From contig CM065382.1 in NCBI GenBank assembly GCA_033060915.1, positions 1,374,501-1,438,500 of the forward strand: DNA of 64,000 bases, in the 5' to 3' direction. The notes beneath the pieces are model-generated. The model made no database searches and was not told where the DNA came from. It saw only the letters and a program-made list of their open reading frames with translations. Position numbers and translations under genes: made by a program. Numbering within the stretch: the first letter of the stretch is position 1; the number at the start of each line of letters is the position of its first letter. Shown in pieces: positions 36,469 to 48,800 of the stretch. Source of the DNA: Euryodendron excelsum. Lineage: Eukaryota; Streptophyta; Magnoliopsida; Ericales; Pentaphylacaceae.

Positions 36469-39177
36469 TCAAAACCTCCGGATGAAATCATAAATGTGTG
36501 CACTGATTTCCTCTGGCTTTTCTTGGTTGAGAAAATGAGCTACACCTTCCATTACAACTAGTTCCTCCAGAAAGGGAACAACTCTTTTGAAACCACCATT
36601 GTGTATATATTCCTTGACGCCTGGGGTTGTGTAGGTCACATCCTCGTCGCCCACAATAAATTTAACAGGCACCTTTATTTGAAACCCAGTCCATGGTGCT
36701 GTTAGCTCCCAAGTTCTGTAACAATAAATAAATAAAAAAAGTAAAAATGTTACCTGGCTCGCATATCTGTCCCTCTTCCACAAACGAAATATCCAAATTC
36801 ATGCTTAATCATTTATTTCAAATTGAGAATTGTAGCATATTCAAATAATTGTTTCACATAAACTATTGTATAAGGATACTGAAAAGGTCAATTGTTCTGT
36901 TGAAATCAATACATCAGAGAATCCTCAGAAATGAAACTAAACAACCAGCATGAGCATCAACATCAACTCCATTTATCTTGCCAGTGAGCGTTATGAATAT
37001 GCAGGCTCTTGATTCTACCTTCATGCTTGAGATGTAGTAAAAGCATTTGATACAAGAATGTGGGTTTAAATGTGATATCACAAGAAGAATTAGTCCATTA
37101 TTAAAATTGAGAAAATTTTGGCAAAATGTAAAACCAAACTTACAGGTCCAAAGCTCGATAGTAGTTTAATCCACCAGTGAAACCTTTCTGGTTAAATTTG
37201 GTGGCATAATAATTGACATCATCTTCTGACAGCCACGAGGGCAAGATACTTGGAGTAGGGAGGGAACCATCAACCCCCATTTCTTTAGGTATACAAAGTG
37301 GACCTGGTTTGCGAGATAAGAGAAATTTCTTTATTAGTTCTGCAGTGTCAATATGAGCAAACTCTTCTTCTGCCTCTCCAGGTTCCTACAGAAAAAAATA
37401 GCACATTCTTTAAGATGGTGTGACAAGAACAAGAACCGTTATACTACATGGCTAGAAGCTAAAAGGAGAGAATTCATAACCGTGGTACTAAACTAGCATG
37501 CTCCAACTAGTGAGATGCTCTGCCTCAACTCTGTCGTTCATAAGACAAAGAGGCGAAGAAAAGATTTTGAAATGGTATATTGATTAACCATCTCATTTGA
37601 GCTGAAGCAAACCAATAAAATGAAATAGCCCATTGATTAGCAAAGATTCACACACCTAAACCTTCTTTTTGTCATTAATTGAGGATTTAAGTATACTTTT
37701 TTAGTGGAACATGACCATCTTATCAAGTTGAACAACTTTATTCTAAAGATATTCTTGCCTCGTGTATGGGCCCAATGCGTAAGTCGTTTTACGGATAGGT
37801 AATAGTAAGACAATGGCAATCTCACTTATGACAACCCAAGTTCAAAGCTGCTTCATAAGCCAGAATACAACATGGTCCAACATCCACTCCCTAATAGGCA
37901 ATGAATACAAATACTTGTAGAATCAATAAATATACAAAGGAAAAAACTTCGGTATAGTTTTATAGATGCAAGTGGCTAATAAAAGTGTGCCCCAAATGTG
38001 CAACATCTACAAGTAATGCAACATGTGTGGAGCCCAGCATTAAAAGCAGCATATTAGTGGACAAGATGGCCACCCGACTTGCGTGGAATCCGGATTTTCA
38101 TTGGAAAAAGGAAAATGTGACACTTTTCCTTCACATTTTTCTTTTACTTAGCTTTTTTCAATCAAAAATCCGAGTTCCAGATGAAGCGTTAATATTTCCA
38201 TCATTTCATTTCAGAATCTGAGTTTCAAGGTAATGTAGAAGTGGGTTAGATTCCTAATCAAATCTTCAATGGATAAAGTAGGAGTAAAAGGCACCACCTT
38301 TAAAGGAACAAATTAACCTCGAATCCGCAAGCAGCTTCAAGAGAGATTCACATAGAATTCGACTATCAAATACCTAATATTTTATTCTAGCAGACCAAAA
38401 CTTCAATTCAAGACAGATAACTCTAAAACAAAACTGCAAAATAATGAAAATTTCAATTCTCCAAAAGCTATCTTCTAATAAGAACGAACTACTAAAATAT
38501 GGCTAACTCAACAAATATAGAAAAGCAACATGGTATAGAAACAAAATCTCCCAAAGTTAGTAAGGTCTCCAATGAAGATTATTTACAGGACAATATGCCA
38601 AACGTTCACAGTTCCAGCTAAATTGGAAAATTGATGATATGGCGACAAAAATCAGAACAATTTAAGAAACAGCATAGCTCCCAAATCCACAACTGATGGA
38701 ATTAGTAATCACCTGAAATCGGCACATATAGTATTCATCGCCAAACGCAGCTCGCAGGGACTGTAGGGGTTTCCTTGAAGGGTTCCTCGGATGGAAGACA
38801 ACGCTCATGTTGACCAAGGCCCTGACCCGGTCAGGCCGGAACAAGCAGAAGTACCAGGCCATGAAGGCCCCCCAGTCGTGGCCCACCAGGAAGACCTGGT
38901 CGAGGCCTAGGGCGTCGACGAGGGCCACGAGGTCGCCGACGATGTGGAAGACGGTGTAGCTGGAGGCGGAAGGGGGGGCGTCGGAGTCGCCGTAGCCGCG
39001 CATGTCCGGGGCGATTGCGCGGTAGCCGCAGGAGGACAGAGAGAGCATCTGGTGGCGCCAAGTGTACCAGAGATCTGGAAAACCATGTAGAAACAGCACC
39101 GCTGGGCCTTCACCTATCTCTGCTACGTGCATATTTATACCGTTCACAAATATAGTGCTATGCTGTATCTTCTCCAT
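36469..39177 (-). CDS. Soluble epoxide hydrolase, alpha/beta-hydrolase fold, 317 aa, 3 exons
   Basis: Hydrolyses epoxides, in plants mainly fatty-acid epoxides for cutin and stress oxylipins, to diols. Exons in coding order: 39177-38713, 37385-37144, 36715-36469; GT-AG introns of 1327 and 428 bp. Seen: oxyanion HGFP at 31-34, nucleophile Asp101 in GHDWGAFMAW, lid Tyr near 149/150 and in NYYRALD (230/231), acid Asp261 in GDEDVTY, and catalytic His296 in EGVAHFLNQE. There is no signal peptide, so it is probably cytosolic. Length fits the plant family (about 315-320). A longer in-frame start at 39237 would only translate the (GA)n leader into Glu-Arg repeats, so the ATG at 39177 with MEKIQHST is chosen. 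Exon 1 is strikingly GC-rich around 38860-39060 relative to the rest of the gene. Confidence 0.95.
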
Positions 39178-39198
39178 CTCTCTCTCTCTCTCTCTCTC
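39178..39198. repeat. (CT)n microsatellite in the leader of the epoxide hydrolase gene
   Basis: A CT tract on the plus strand, GA on the transcript, directly abutting the start codon. Confidence 0.9.
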
Positions 39199-39239
39199 CC
39201 CTTCAGTAGACAAAAGTGGCAGCAACTTTGAAACCAAAG

Positions 39240-40224
39240 CGAAAGCAGAGCAAACTGTTGTATTTGCTTTCTAGAGAGAGAGAAAGAAAGAAGATAGGGG
39301 TTGGAAAGGTCAGAGCCAAAATTCTAACAAAAGACAATAAAAAAATGATGATTGCTATCGATGAGGACCGGTCGGTTGGCCTTTGTGCTGGAAAATACCG
39401 GGCAATCAAAACTTCACAGTTACTAAAATGTCCTAGAATTTATTGATCCAAGGTCTTTCATTCAAATAAAATTTATACAAAATTAAAGTGAAAGGGGCAT
39501 TATTATAATTAAAAATTATTAAGGGAAGTGTTCTATTTTAAAGAAAATATCACCTATTTAACCATCTTATTCGGTAATTTTTTTGTTTGCAAAAATTTGC
39601 CTTCAAATATTCACTCCCAATCGAGTTTGTTTCCTTCACTTTCGCTTGAAGTCGGGAGAATCACATTTCACTTGCATAACGATGGAATCCAATCGAATCC
39701 CATCCAAACAATAAAATATATAATATTTATTTATTTATTTTGCAGCAAAATACGCTCTTTATCAACTGTTTCCTCTTTCATTAGTTGCAGAATTCAGATC
39801 ATTTTCCCATGCAAATTATCGGTCTCCATTCTCATCATCACGAATGTAGAATGCAGTTATACGCCCAAGCCAGCTCGTCCCACACTAACTTATAACCAGA
39901 CTTCTCATCCAATTACAACTTCAAACTGAACTTGATTAACGAACCATAATGGACGAACTACCTTTTTCATAAAAGGATCAAAGAGAACAAAATAGATAAG
40001 ATGTAACTGTTTCCTCACCATCCCCTTGAGTTATAGAAAAATATAAATAAATCCTTGACAGACATGTAGTTTCATGCTCCAACAACTACAGATATCGAAA
40101 ATGCACGCCAATTGTCTGAAATACAAGAGAGCGGAAAACCAAAAAACCCCAATACCAAATGGGTGGATAAAATCTTTTGCTTAGAATTTTAATAGATAAG
40201 TCTGTTGCAAGCATCAGCAAGAAC
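39240..40224. other. Spacer between epoxide hydrolase promoter and eL18 3' end
   Basis: AT-rich. The minus strand carries tgtataaattt near 39470, a possible but distant TATA box. Otherwise nothing recognised. Confidence 0.5.
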
Positions 40225-42840
<2,616 letters not shown>

Positions 42841-42911
42841 AGCTGCTGCTGCCGCCCGCCGCGAATGCTGAAACCAGCAAAATGTCCTCTGACTCTCGGA
42901 GAGAGAGCAGC

Positions 42912-42919
42912 TAGGGTTT
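42912..42919 (-). promoter_or_regulatory. Telo box (AAACCCTA) of eL18
   Basis: On the minus strand the sequence reads aaaccctagctgc about 75 bp before the ATG. A second aaaaccctag occurs in intron 1 near 42815-42823. Telo boxes near the start of translation-machinery genes are well documented in plants. Confidence 0.65.
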
Positions 42920-42971
42920 ATCTACTTCGATTTTATTTTGGTAGGGAAAGTAAAAGCTAGGGCTGCGGGTT

Positions 42972-43044
42972 TGGGCCAAACCCAATGTATATCCGGTGGC
43001 GAAAGCCAGCCCAGAGGAATTTAAATATGGAAAAGTTATGGGCT
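42972..43044 (-). promoter_or_regulatory. Cluster of site II (TGGGCY) motifs upstream of eL18
   Basis: tgggcc at 42972-42977 (+), agccca at 43008-43013 (TGGGCT on the minus strand) and tgggct at 43039-43044 (+). Site II elements bind TCP factors and commonly accompany telo boxes in ribosomal protein promoters. Confidence 0.5.
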
Positions 43045-43047
43045 GGT

Positions 43048-43218
43048 TTGTAGGCCTAATGAAATTTAATAGACCATAACTGAACCAATCTAACCCAACT
43101 TGATCTATAATGAACCGTGAAACTAACTCAATTCGGTTCGATTTTATCCCAGTACATGATTGATTCAGTTTTAAATTTTACACGAACCTACACCAAACTA
43201 ATCTGTGCATACCCCTAA
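43048..43218. mobile_element. Probable MITE fragment ending in ggggtatgcac
   Basis: On the minus strand it starts ttaggggtatgcacagatta and continues with ttcggttcg-like text (aatcgaaccgaattg). Plant non-autonomous elements with a tagggg-tgcac end and repeated ggttcggtt text are common. Outer limits and target duplication not resolved. Confidence 0.4.
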
Positions 43219-44411
43219 GTACAACGTTTGGGCTGAGTCTCTTTATGCCCATCTAATCCAACCCCCAAGCTAAGAGTTTAGGCGCGAGCCCAACTCAAGA
43301 TTGGGTTGAGTTTGGTTTGCAATGCCATGTATATGTTTTCGCTTGATCTCCGTGGATCGCAAACACACAAAATCATTGTTTGTGTAACTTCGCAAATATT
43401 GTCATTGTATTTTGGAAATGTTTGCATGAAACAAGGACAATGAAGTGCATTATTAGTGGACAATGTTTTCAAAGCCACGCCGGAGTTCAGAGGGGGAGTT
43501 CTTGCTGGTTCATCTGTTCATTGGTTAACTGCAGCAATGTTCCCTGGAAAAAATTATAGGCATTACTTGATGTAAAGCTAACCATAGCAATGGACTGAAA
43601 AAAGATGGAGATTTAACCGAACTCGTCCCATTTAAAAAGGGTATGAAAGATTTGCAACAAAAATGGAGGCAGGCATGAACCTAGGTTTTTTCTCACCCCG
43701 CACTACCCATTAGGAGGTGGAGATGTGTTTTTACCTTTATATGAAAAATTATTCTTGAATACTTTAACTTATACTTTTTTCTTTGAGTTTTTAATTTTGT
43801 TGTTAATCTTTTTAGTTAAATACAAAGTCAAGTAATATTGAAGGTATTATGAGTGAATAAGAACTTTTAGAAGAAGAACTATTTGGTTAGATTTGAGATA
43901 AAAACTCTAAATTAAGCTTAATGGTTGCGAGACAGGTGTGAGTGCAAAAGCGAGACTGAACAGAGATTTGTATACATATGACGAAAATGAACCTCTAAAT
44001 AAATATTTATATAAATATAAAGATGAGAATGAAAATAAATTTTGTAGATTGCGGGACAGGGATTCACTGGTCTATTGTCATCCCCATGTAAAACAAAGGA
44101 TTTTTTCCCTATGACGTTAGATACTTGAATGGAGCTGAAACCTGCAGGATGTTGGAAACTGTGGTTATGATAGGGAAAACAATGAGAAGGCCAGTTTTAA
44201 AATAGAGGGAAAAAGTGCAGCAAAGCTTTTAAATAGATAGCCAAAAAAAACAAAAAAAACAAAAAAAGGGTATAGCTACGTAGATTGCGATTGAATACAA
44301 ATAAATCAAAGGCCATCCGGTGTTTATAGACATACCAAAATGCAGAAAACTTACTAGTTGGCAACCTACCAAAATGATACTAAATGGGGAGTGTTCACGT
44401 GACCCTGTTTT

Positions 44412-44577
44412 TATAATGTTTGGTAAAGCTTAAAATTTTTATCATTTTACTTTTTATGCTTATAAGTAAAAAAATTATTTTTTTAAAATTTTATTTTTAT
44501 AAGCTAAGATAAGTAAAAAAACAAAAAACGAAGATTATAAGCCAAAAAAAATTTGAAAAAAGCTATATCAACGGACT
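44412..44577. mobile_element. Short AT-rich inverted-repeat element
   Basis: The left end tgtttggtaaagctt with internal gcttataagt mirrors the right end, whose reverse complement has ccgttgatatagctt and internal ggcttataatc. It resembles the elements near 3910-4095 and 26064-26271. Confidence 0.35.
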
Positions 44578-44946
44578 CTCAAACAGAATTTAGGCTCGTG
44601 GCATCCCTCAGTCGGTGACGGAACCATGGCCTTTTTGGTTTGATAAAACTTCACTTACGTCCTATTAATTTTTGGTATTTATAAAAAAAAAAAAATGAGT
44701 GTATATTGATCCCTCAACATTTTAAAATTTTTTATTTTTGACCTTTTAAAATTAAAAAAATTTTACATTAGTCTCAATAAAATTCAAAATTTTTTACCTT
44801 AACCTTTAAAAAAATTCAAAAATTTTAACATTTGCCCAACAAAATTTAAAAAATTTATCTCAGCCCCCTCAACTTGGTCCTTCATGACCTTCTCTCAATA
44901 AAATTCCTGATTCGATGGCTGCCTCTAGCCCATAGAACCAAGTCCC

Positions 44947-45977
44947 AGTGTCACGGGCTGGCAAGCCAGGTACCACACGGTGACAGTAATGCGACCTGCC
45001 ATGATCATACGCAGCGGAAATGACCCGTGAGGCTACTATGCACAAAGCAATAGTCCCGCCAAACTCAAACACCAAGGCATAAGATTATGCGCTTGTCCAG
45101 AATCCATCCGTGATACCCCGCATAACTCTTTAAACTCGGGCCTCTGATGTTCAAGCTATAAGGCAACCCAAACTATAGGCAATAACAATGCCATTCTCAA
45201 ATGCACGCACACATGACAAGCAATGTGTTTAGCGCTAGTTCCTCCTAAAACACAAGCCAGATAGTCATGTGCAACTAGACATGTGCGTCAGCCAAGCATC
45301 ACCCGCTAAGCAGAACGCCTCCATCCATGAAGCTTCTAGTGTCCCGCGTCAAGGTTGCCCGCAAGGATAGGCATCACCGAATAGCAACTGTAAACCCACA
45401 ACATAGTGTCAAGAGCGACACCAATGCTAGCCAAACCAAGCGGCCGTGTACACAAGCGTGAACCCAATGCGCAAGTGCACACGAGGCACACAGCATGCAA
45501 GTGTGTACACCGAGGCCCAATCCGTCATGAACATAAGCCCCGAAATAATATGAATGCGGCATAGCGGGTGCGTATGTCACAACCCCATCCTCGACGCCAA
45601 TGCCAAACATCTGCCCCACCAGGCACAATACCACCATGTAGCCCCTTGACTAGCATAAGTACTGCAACCACATGTCACAGCCGACCCCCAAGTCTCGCCC
45701 ACTCCCTTGGAAGGCTTACTTGAATACTGTCTCTTTCGGTAGCATTAGAAAGTGGTAGAGTCAACACCATATTTTCTTTATAATAGCATTCTGAGTCATT
45801 TTCAAACTGATAGGAAGAAACATCCTACCCCTCGAAAAGTTATAATCTATATATTCAATAAATATAAAAAATATAAATTATGAGATTGTTATGTCACCGA
45901 TTAATTATGCTTAAAAATATATCACGTCAAGATCTCTCGCAGCTCCAGACATGCCACGGGTGGCAACCCGTGACACT
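44947..45977. mobile_element. GC-richer block with inverted termini AGTGTCACGGG
   Basis: The left end AGTGTCACGGG (44947-44957) is exactly mirrored by CCCGTGACACT (45967-45977). A hairpin, CACGGGT-GGCA-ACCCGTG (45955-45972), overlaps the right end. The left two-thirds is clearly GC-richer than the flanks. No transposase. It could be a non-autonomous DNA element or a decayed solo LTR. Confidence 0.4.
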
Positions 45978-46382
45978 CAGCCTCGGTCCCATGTCCAGTC
46001 CCAGCCGGCGTTGAAATGTAGCAGTCATGGTCCTATAAGAGAGCTGAATAATTATTGGCCGAAGGGTCGGCGACGGAAAAATTAGAACCTTCACTCATCA
46101 CAATTACACAATTACTAAACTACCCATACTTCGATCCCATCCTTCCCTTTATGCTGAGCTGACTGGAGATATTACGGCCAATTCCAGTGGTATTTCAGTC
46201 TACGAAAATTCCTCCTGCCAACGCAGCGCATCTCATTGTCCAAACCACTTCACCATTCTCTCCATTCTCACCAGACGGGTCCCTCCATAATTTCCGTCTC
46301 CCCTAAATCTACTCCGTTTGTAACGACTGCGTGAGTCTAGCGGTTGCCTGCTGTTTACTGTTAGAAAACCGCAAAGTTGAGG

Positions 46383-48800
46383 ATGCAGTCGTCGAAGACG
46401 CGCCGGAAAGTCGCACCCGCGGTCGAGGACGGGGACTCCGCCGACAAGCTTGACCAGCTCCTCCTCTCCGCCGCCATCTGTAACGGCGAAGAATTGGGGC
46501 CCTTCGTCCGCAAGGTCTTCGCCTCCGGCAAGCCCGAGACGCTCCTCCACCACCTCCGCCACTTCGCCCGATCCAAGGAGTCCGAGATCGAAGACGTCTG
46601 CAAGGCCCACTACCAGGACTTCATCATGGCCGTCGACGACCTCCGATCCCTCCTCTCCGACGTCGATTCCCTCAAATCCTCTCTCTCCAACTCTAACAGT
46701 CAATTGCAGTCCGTCGCTGGCCCTCTCTTGTCCTCTCTCGACTCCTTCGTCGAGGCTAGGAACGTCTGCCAGAACGTCACTCTCGCGCTCGATTCGGTTC
46801 GGACCTGCGTTCAATTGATGGAGCTTTGTTCGCGAGCTAATCTTCACCTCTCTGCGAACAACTTCTACATGGCGTTGAAGTGTGTGGACTCAATTGAGAG
46901 AGACTTCCTTGATAAAACGCCTTCGTCCACGCTTCGGAGAATGCTCGAGAAAAAGATCCCGGCAATTCGACTGCACATCGAACGGCAAGTCAACAAAGAA
47001 TTCGGTGATTGGCTCGTCGAGATCCGTATAGTGAGTCGTAATTTGGGGCAACTCGCGATCGGACAAGCCTCGGCGGCGAGGCAGAGAGAAGAAGAGCTGC
47101 GTATGAAGCAAAGGCAAGCCGAGGAACAGACTCGACTCAGCTTGAGAGACTGTGTTTATGCTTTGGAAGAAGAAGACGACGACGGACTGGGCGGATTCGG
47201 TGACGAAGGTAAGGATGGTTATAGTAATGGTGGGAACGGTATGTTAGGATTTGATTTGACTCCCCTCTACAGAGGGTATCACATACACCAGACACTAGGG
47301 ATCGAAGATCGGTTCAGACAGTATTATTTCGAGAACCGAAAGCTCCAATTGACTTCGGACTTTCAGGTATCTTCCATGACACCTTTTCTAGAATCCCATC
47401 AGACCTTTTTTGCTCAAATTGCTGGTTTCTTTATAGTTGAAGATCGAATTCTGAGGACTGGAGGCCAATTAATATCGAAAATGGAAGTAGAAAACTTGTG
47501 GGATACAGCTGTGAGTAAAATGTGTTCTGTATTAGAAGATCAATTTTCTAGGATGCAAACAGCAAATCATTTGTTGTTGATAAAGGACTATGTGAGTTTG
47601 CTTGGGGTGACTTTGCGTGGGTATGGATACCCTGTTGATGCTTTGCTTGATGTATTGAGCAAGCACAGGGACAAGTACCACGAGCTATTACTGTCTGACT
47701 GCCGTAAACAGATTGCAGAAGCGCTTGCAGCTGATAGATTTGAGCAGATGTTGATGAAGAAAGAATATGAGTATTCCATGAATGTGCTTTCATTTCAGCT
47801 ACAAACTTCTGATATAACACCTGCATTTCCATATGTTGCACCATTTTCATCTACAGTTCCTGATTGTTGTCGAATAGTACGGTCCTTTATTGAGGACTCA
47901 GTGAGTTTTATGGCGTACGGTGGGCAGCTTGATTTCTATGATGTGGTGAAGAAGTATTTGGACAGGCTTCTGGCTGAGGTGTTGGATGGGGCGTTGTTGA
48001 AGCTTATTAATACGTCCATCCATGGGGTCTCTCAAGCCATGCAAGTGGCAGCAAATATGGCTGTATTGGAGCGTGCTTGTGATTTCTTCTTTCGTCATGC
48101 AGCACAACTTTCAGGCGTTCCTTTGAGAATGGTGGAGAGGAGTAGGAGGAAGTTTCCACTGAACAAAGCTCGTGATGCTGCTGAAGAGATGCTTTCTGGG
48201 TTGCTTAAAAAGAAGGTTGATGGGTTCATGACATTGATTGAGAATGTGAACTGGATGGCAGATGAGCCTTCTCAAAGTGGGAATGAATATGTGAATGAGG
48301 TGATTATTTATTTGGAAACTCTGGTTTCTACTGCTCAGCAGATATTGCCAGTTCAGGTTCTTAAAAGAGTTATACAAGATGTTCTTTCTCACATATCAGA
48401 GATGATTGTGGGGGCTTTACTTGGGGAATCAGTTAAGAGGTTTAACATAAATGCTATTATGGGGATTGATGTAGATGTTCGGTTGTTGGAATCATTTGCA
48501 GAAAATCAGGCTCCTCTTTTATCAGAAGCAGATGCAAATCAGTTGAAAACTGCACTTGCTGAGGCAAGGCAATTGAGTAATTTGCTTTTGAGCAGTCATC
48601 CAGAGAATTTCCTGAATGCAGTAATCAGGGAAAGAAGTTATAATGCTTTGGACTACAGGAAAGTAGTGACTATTTCAGAAAAATTAAAGGATCAGTCTGA
48701 CCGACTATTTGGAACCTTTGGATCAAGGGCATATAGGCAGCAGAACCCAAAAAAGAAGTCTCTGGACGCATTGATAAAGAGACTTAAGGATGTGAACTGA
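46383..48800 (+). CDS. SEC15B: Exocyst complex component SEC15B, 805 aa, intronless
   Basis: Subunit of the exocyst, which tethers Golgi-derived vesicles to the plasma membrane and in plants supports wall deposition and polar growth. A single exon encodes MQSSKTRRKV at the start, then KPETLLHHLRHFARSKESEI, a long helical N-terminal part with a Glu/Asp-rich linker near EEEDDDGLGG, LLLIKDYVSLLGVTLRGYGY, MLMKKEYEYSMNVLSFQLQT and the C-terminal SLDALIKRLKDVN. These are hallmarks of the plant SEC15B group, which is about 790-800 aa. The first real ATG is 46383. The first 350 bp are very GC-rich and the rest is much less so. No membrane segment or signal peptide. A 204-codon antisense open frame at 46233-46847 is a shadow of the GC-rich start. 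Confidence 0.96.
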   Translation: MQSSKTRRKVAPAVEDGDSADKLDQLLLSAAICNGEELGPFVRKVFASGKPETLLHHLRHFARSKESEIEDVCKAHYQDFIMAVDDLRSLLSDVDSLKSSLSNSNSQLQSVAGPLLSSLDSFVEARNVCQNVTLALDSVRTCVQLMELCSRANLHLSANNFYMALKCVDSIERDFLDKTPSSTLRRMLEKKIPAIRLHIERQVNKEFGDWLVEIRIVSRNLGQLAIGQASAARQREEELRMKQRQAEEQTRLSLRDCVYALEEEDDDGLGGFGDEGKDGYSNGGNGMLGFDLTPLYRGYHIHQTLGIEDRFRQYYFENRKLQLTSDFQVSSMTPFLESHQTFFAQIAGFFIVEDRILRTGGQLISKMEVENLWDTAVSKMCSVLEDQFSRMQTANHLLLIKDYVSLLGVTLRGYGYPVDALLDVLSKHRDKYHELLLSDCRKQIAEALAADRFEQMLMKKEYEYSMNVLSFQLQTSDITPAFPYVAPFSSTVPDCCRIVRSFIEDSVSFMAYGGQLDFYDVVKKYLDRLLAEVLDGALLKLINTSIHGVSQAMQVAANMAVLERACDFFFRHAAQLSGVPLRMVERSRRKFPLNKARDAAEEMLSGLLKKKVDGFMTLIENVNWMADEPSQSGNEYVNEVIIYLETLVSTAQQILPVQVLKRVIQDVLSHISEMIVGALLGESVKRFNINAIMGIDVDVRLLESFAENQAPLLSEADANQLKTALAEARQLSNLLLSSHPENFLNAVIRERSYNALDYRKVVTISEKLKDQSDRLFGTFGSRAYRQQNPKKKSLDALIKRLKDVN

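Larger units (their letters stand above)
43219..46382. other. Repeat-rich spacer before SEC15B
   Basis: Includes a degraded repeat with accccgcact/attgcgggacaggga text (about 43600-44090), a short inverted-repeat element (about 44412-44577), a degenerate aaaatttt-rich direct repeat (44680-44870), and the GC-richer block at 44947-45977. No gene recognised; open frames on the minus strand at 44869-45075 and 45374-45637 have no family resemblance. Confidence 0.55.

Noticed and set aside
38831..39113. Arg/Pro-rich open frames in other phases of epoxide hydrolase exon 1
   Set aside because: They are alternative-frame shadows created by the local GC peak.
39177..39237. Longer epoxide hydrolase start giving an N-terminal Glu-Arg repeat
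   Set aside because: It only translates the GA microsatellite of the leader; family proteins start at the inner Met.
45374..45637. 87-codon minus-strand frame in the GC-rich block
   Set aside because: No domain, signal or homology is visible; the length is unremarkable for GC-richer repeat DNA.
46233..46847. 204-codon open frame antisense to the SEC15B start
   Set aside because: It mirrors the GC-rich 5' end of a well-supported gene, has no family resemblance and its composition follows codon positions of the sense strand.
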